This document shows positions 6,203 through 7,269 of a stretch of 7,269 nt of DNA, in pieces (positions within the stretch are counted from its first letter, which is position 1; each line of letters opens with the position of its first letter). This stretch comes from Halococcaceae archaeon (GTDB taxonomy: Archaea > Halobacteriota > Halobacteria > Halobacteriales > Halalkalicoccaceae): assembly GCA_007128515.1 (NCBI GenBank), contig SKXI01000418.1, positions 1 through 7,269 on the forward strand, in the 5' to 3' direction. A program made the translations under genes and the position numbers. The notes beneath the pieces were generated by a model. That model was not told where the DNA came from. It saw only the letters and a list, made by a program, of their open reading frames with translations, and did no database searches.

Positions 6203-7183
6203 CTACGGTCGTGGGTGTGCGTTCTCGTAGGCGGACAGGAGGGCGAGCAGCCGACGATCGCGGTCCTCGGAGATCCCTTCAGGCTCGACGTCAGACCAGT
6301 CGTAGACGCCGCGCCCGGTCTTCGTGCCGAAGCGTCCAGCCGAAACCAGCTCCGAGAGCGGTTCCGGGGGGGTCGTCCCCCGGTCGAGGTCGGGCAGGAG
6401 TTCGCTCAGCACGGTGTGGTGAACGTCGAGGCCCGATCGGTCTGCCTTCTCGAACACCCCCAGAACCGGCAGCCGGAAGCCGAACGTGCCCGCCACGATC
6501 CGGTCGATCTCCTCCGCGCTCGCGACGCCCGCGCCGAGCAACGCCCACGCCTCGTGGGCCATCGCGGACTGGATCCGGTTGGCGACGAACCCCGGGATAT
6601 CCCGCCGAAGGACGACCGGGTCCTTCCCGATCGCATCCAGGAACCTGCTCGCCCGTTCCAGGGTCTCCCCGGTGGTCCGTTCGCCCGGCACCACCTCGAC
6701 GACCGGCACGACGTGGGCCGGGTGGAACCAGTGTGTCCCACAGAACCGGCTCGGGTCGTCGACGGACGCCGCGAGTTCGTCGATCGAGAACGAGGAGGTG
6801 TTGGTCGCGAGGACCGCCCCGTCCGGTGCGTGCCGGTCGATCAGCTCGAACGCCTCGCGTTTCGTCTCGCGCTCTTCGGGCACCGCCTCGATCACGATCC
6901 CCGCGCCGTCGACGGCGGCCCGGATCTCGGTGACGTACTCGATCCGGTCGGTGATCTCCCCGGGCGCTTCGATCCCGTGAGCGCCGTGGTCGGCGATCGC
7001 CCGTGCGGCCGCGTCGACGCGCTCGCGGGCGTCCTCGACGGCCGACTCGGAGACGTCGAACAGCGTCGTCCCGTGACCGCCGGCGGCACACGCGACGGCG
7101 ATCGCGTGACCCATCGTTCCCGCACCGACGACCGCGGGTGACGCTGCCGACTCGTGGTCGTCTCCGGAGTGGTCGTCGATCAT
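6203..7183 (-). CDS. 3-hydroxyacyl-CoA dehydrogenase (NAD-dependent, HAD family)
   Basis: A 326-residue protein that would oxidise a 3-hydroxyacyl-CoA to the 3-ketoacyl-CoA with NAD in beta-oxidation. The N-terminal Rossmann domain (about 16-195) has the dinucleotide motif VVGAGTMG (18-25), with D43 after the second strand, which favours NAD over NADP. Catalytic residues align with the human enzyme: S130 (in NTSS), H151 with its partner E163, and N202 (in GFVANR). The helical C-terminal domain (about 196-305) ends with the typical FGTKTGRGVYDW element (285-296). The usual HFFNP motif reads HWFHP (151-155), so the Asn next to the active site is His. Length fits the single-function, non-fused class. 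About 15 acidic, histidine-containing residues precede the Rossmann fold. A TATA-like element 28 nt upstream supports the ATG. Likely substrate is short-chain; a 3-hydroxybutyryl-CoA role is possible but unproven. Confidence 0.94.
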   Translation of the reverse strand: MIDDHSGDDHESAASPAVVGAGTMGHAIAVACAAGGHGTTLFDVSESAVEDARERVDAAARAIADHGAHGIEAPGEITDRIEYVTEIRAAVDGAGIVIEAVPEERETKREAFELIDRHAPDGAVLATNTSSFSIDELAASVDDPSRFCGTHWFHPAHVVPVVEVVPGERTTGETLERASRFLDAIGKDPVVLRRDIPGFVANRIQSAMAHEAWALLGAGVASAEEIDRIVAGTFGFRLPVLGVFEKADRSGLDVHHTVLSELLPDLDRGTTPPEPLSELVSAGRFGTKTGRGVYDWSDVEPEGISEDRDRRLLALLSAYENAHPRP

Positions 7184-7205
7184 ATCGTCCGCTCTCGTCC
7201 GCGGT

Positions 7206-7219
7206 GGATAACGTTTTCC
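7206..7219. promoter_or_regulatory. Near-symmetric divergent promoter element
   Basis: The 14-bp sequence GGATAACGTTTTCC is an imperfect palindrome with six of seven pairs matching, centred between 7212 and 7213. Read on the minus strand, TTATCC (7211 to 7206) begins 28 nt before the dehydrogenase ATG. Read on the plus strand, TTTTCC (7214-7219) begins 31 nt before the ATG at 7245. Both TATA-like elements therefore sit within one dyad, suggesting coordinated expression of the two divergent genes. Confidence 0.5.
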
Positions 7220-7244
7220 CGGTGGGCTCTGTCCGAACGGGTAG

Positions 7245-7269
7245 ATGAGCTACCAGCAGTACCTCGACG
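7245..7269 (+). CDS. Start of an unidentified plus-strand gene (cut by window edge)
   Basis: An ATG at 7245 opens a frame reading MSYQQYLD before the window ends. The call rests on the divergent arrangement with the hydroxyacyl-CoA dehydrogenase gene, the TATA-like TTTTCC beginning 31 nt upstream, and haloarchaeal-looking residue and codon use. Eight codons are too few to assign a family. Confidence 0.45.

Noticed and set aside
6185..7141. A 318-codon plus-strand open frame
   Set aside because: It is antisense to the hydroxyacyl-CoA dehydrogenase, which has intact catalytic residues; no motif is seen on the plus strand.

Overview
The window reads as chromosomal haloarchaeal DNA. GC content is very high, the predicted proteins are acidic (rich in D and E, poor in K), and start codons sit about 28-32 nt downstream of TATA-like elements, as in leaderless archaeal transcripts. 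One lipoprotein carries a twin-arginine signal with a lipobox, the export route haloarchaea favour. The long open frames on the opposite strand are high-GC shadows.

Layout from left to right: (1) the N-terminal 178 residues of a glutaryl-CoA-dehydrogenase-like acyl-CoA dehydrogenase on the minus strand, cut by the left edge; (2) a 206-bp divergent promoter region; (3) a plus-strand pair of thiolase-like protein and DUF35 zinc-ribbon/OB-fold protein, overlapping by 4 nt; (4) a TAXI-type TRAP substrate-binding lipoprotein and a fused TRAP permease, each with its own TATA candidate; (5) a convergent minus-strand UspA protein; (6) a minus-strand single-chain 3-hydroxyacyl-CoA dehydrogenase; (7) a 61-bp divergent promoter and the first eight codons of a plus-strand gene cut by the right edge. 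No RNA gene, CRISPR array, insertion sequence or origin was seen, and no gene-free stretch exceeds 300 bp.

Taken together, this looks like an uptake-and-catabolism locus for an organic acid. The TAXI-TRAP system would import a carboxylate using a sodium or proton gradient. Once converted to a CoA thioester (no ligase or CoA transferase is visible here), it would be dehydrogenated by the acyl-CoA dehydrogenase and oxidised at the beta position by the hydroxyacyl-CoA dehydrogenase. The acyl-CoA dehydrogenase keeps the residues known to contact the distal carboxylate in human glutaryl-CoA dehydrogenase, so a dicarboxylate such as glutarate is a reasonable guess, but it is only an inference.

The most interesting point is that the thiolase-like protein has glycine where thiolases carry the nucleophilic cysteine, while its gene overlaps that of an intact DUF35 protein. 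This resembles the Ltp2/ChsH2-type thiolase-fold aldolases of steroid side-chain breakdown more than a true beta-ketothiolase. Other notable signals are perfect inverted repeats at 3478-3489, 5506-5529 and 6125-6156, a near-symmetric divergent promoter at 7206-7219, and a Usp with a degenerate nucleotide-binding loop next to a TRAP transporter.
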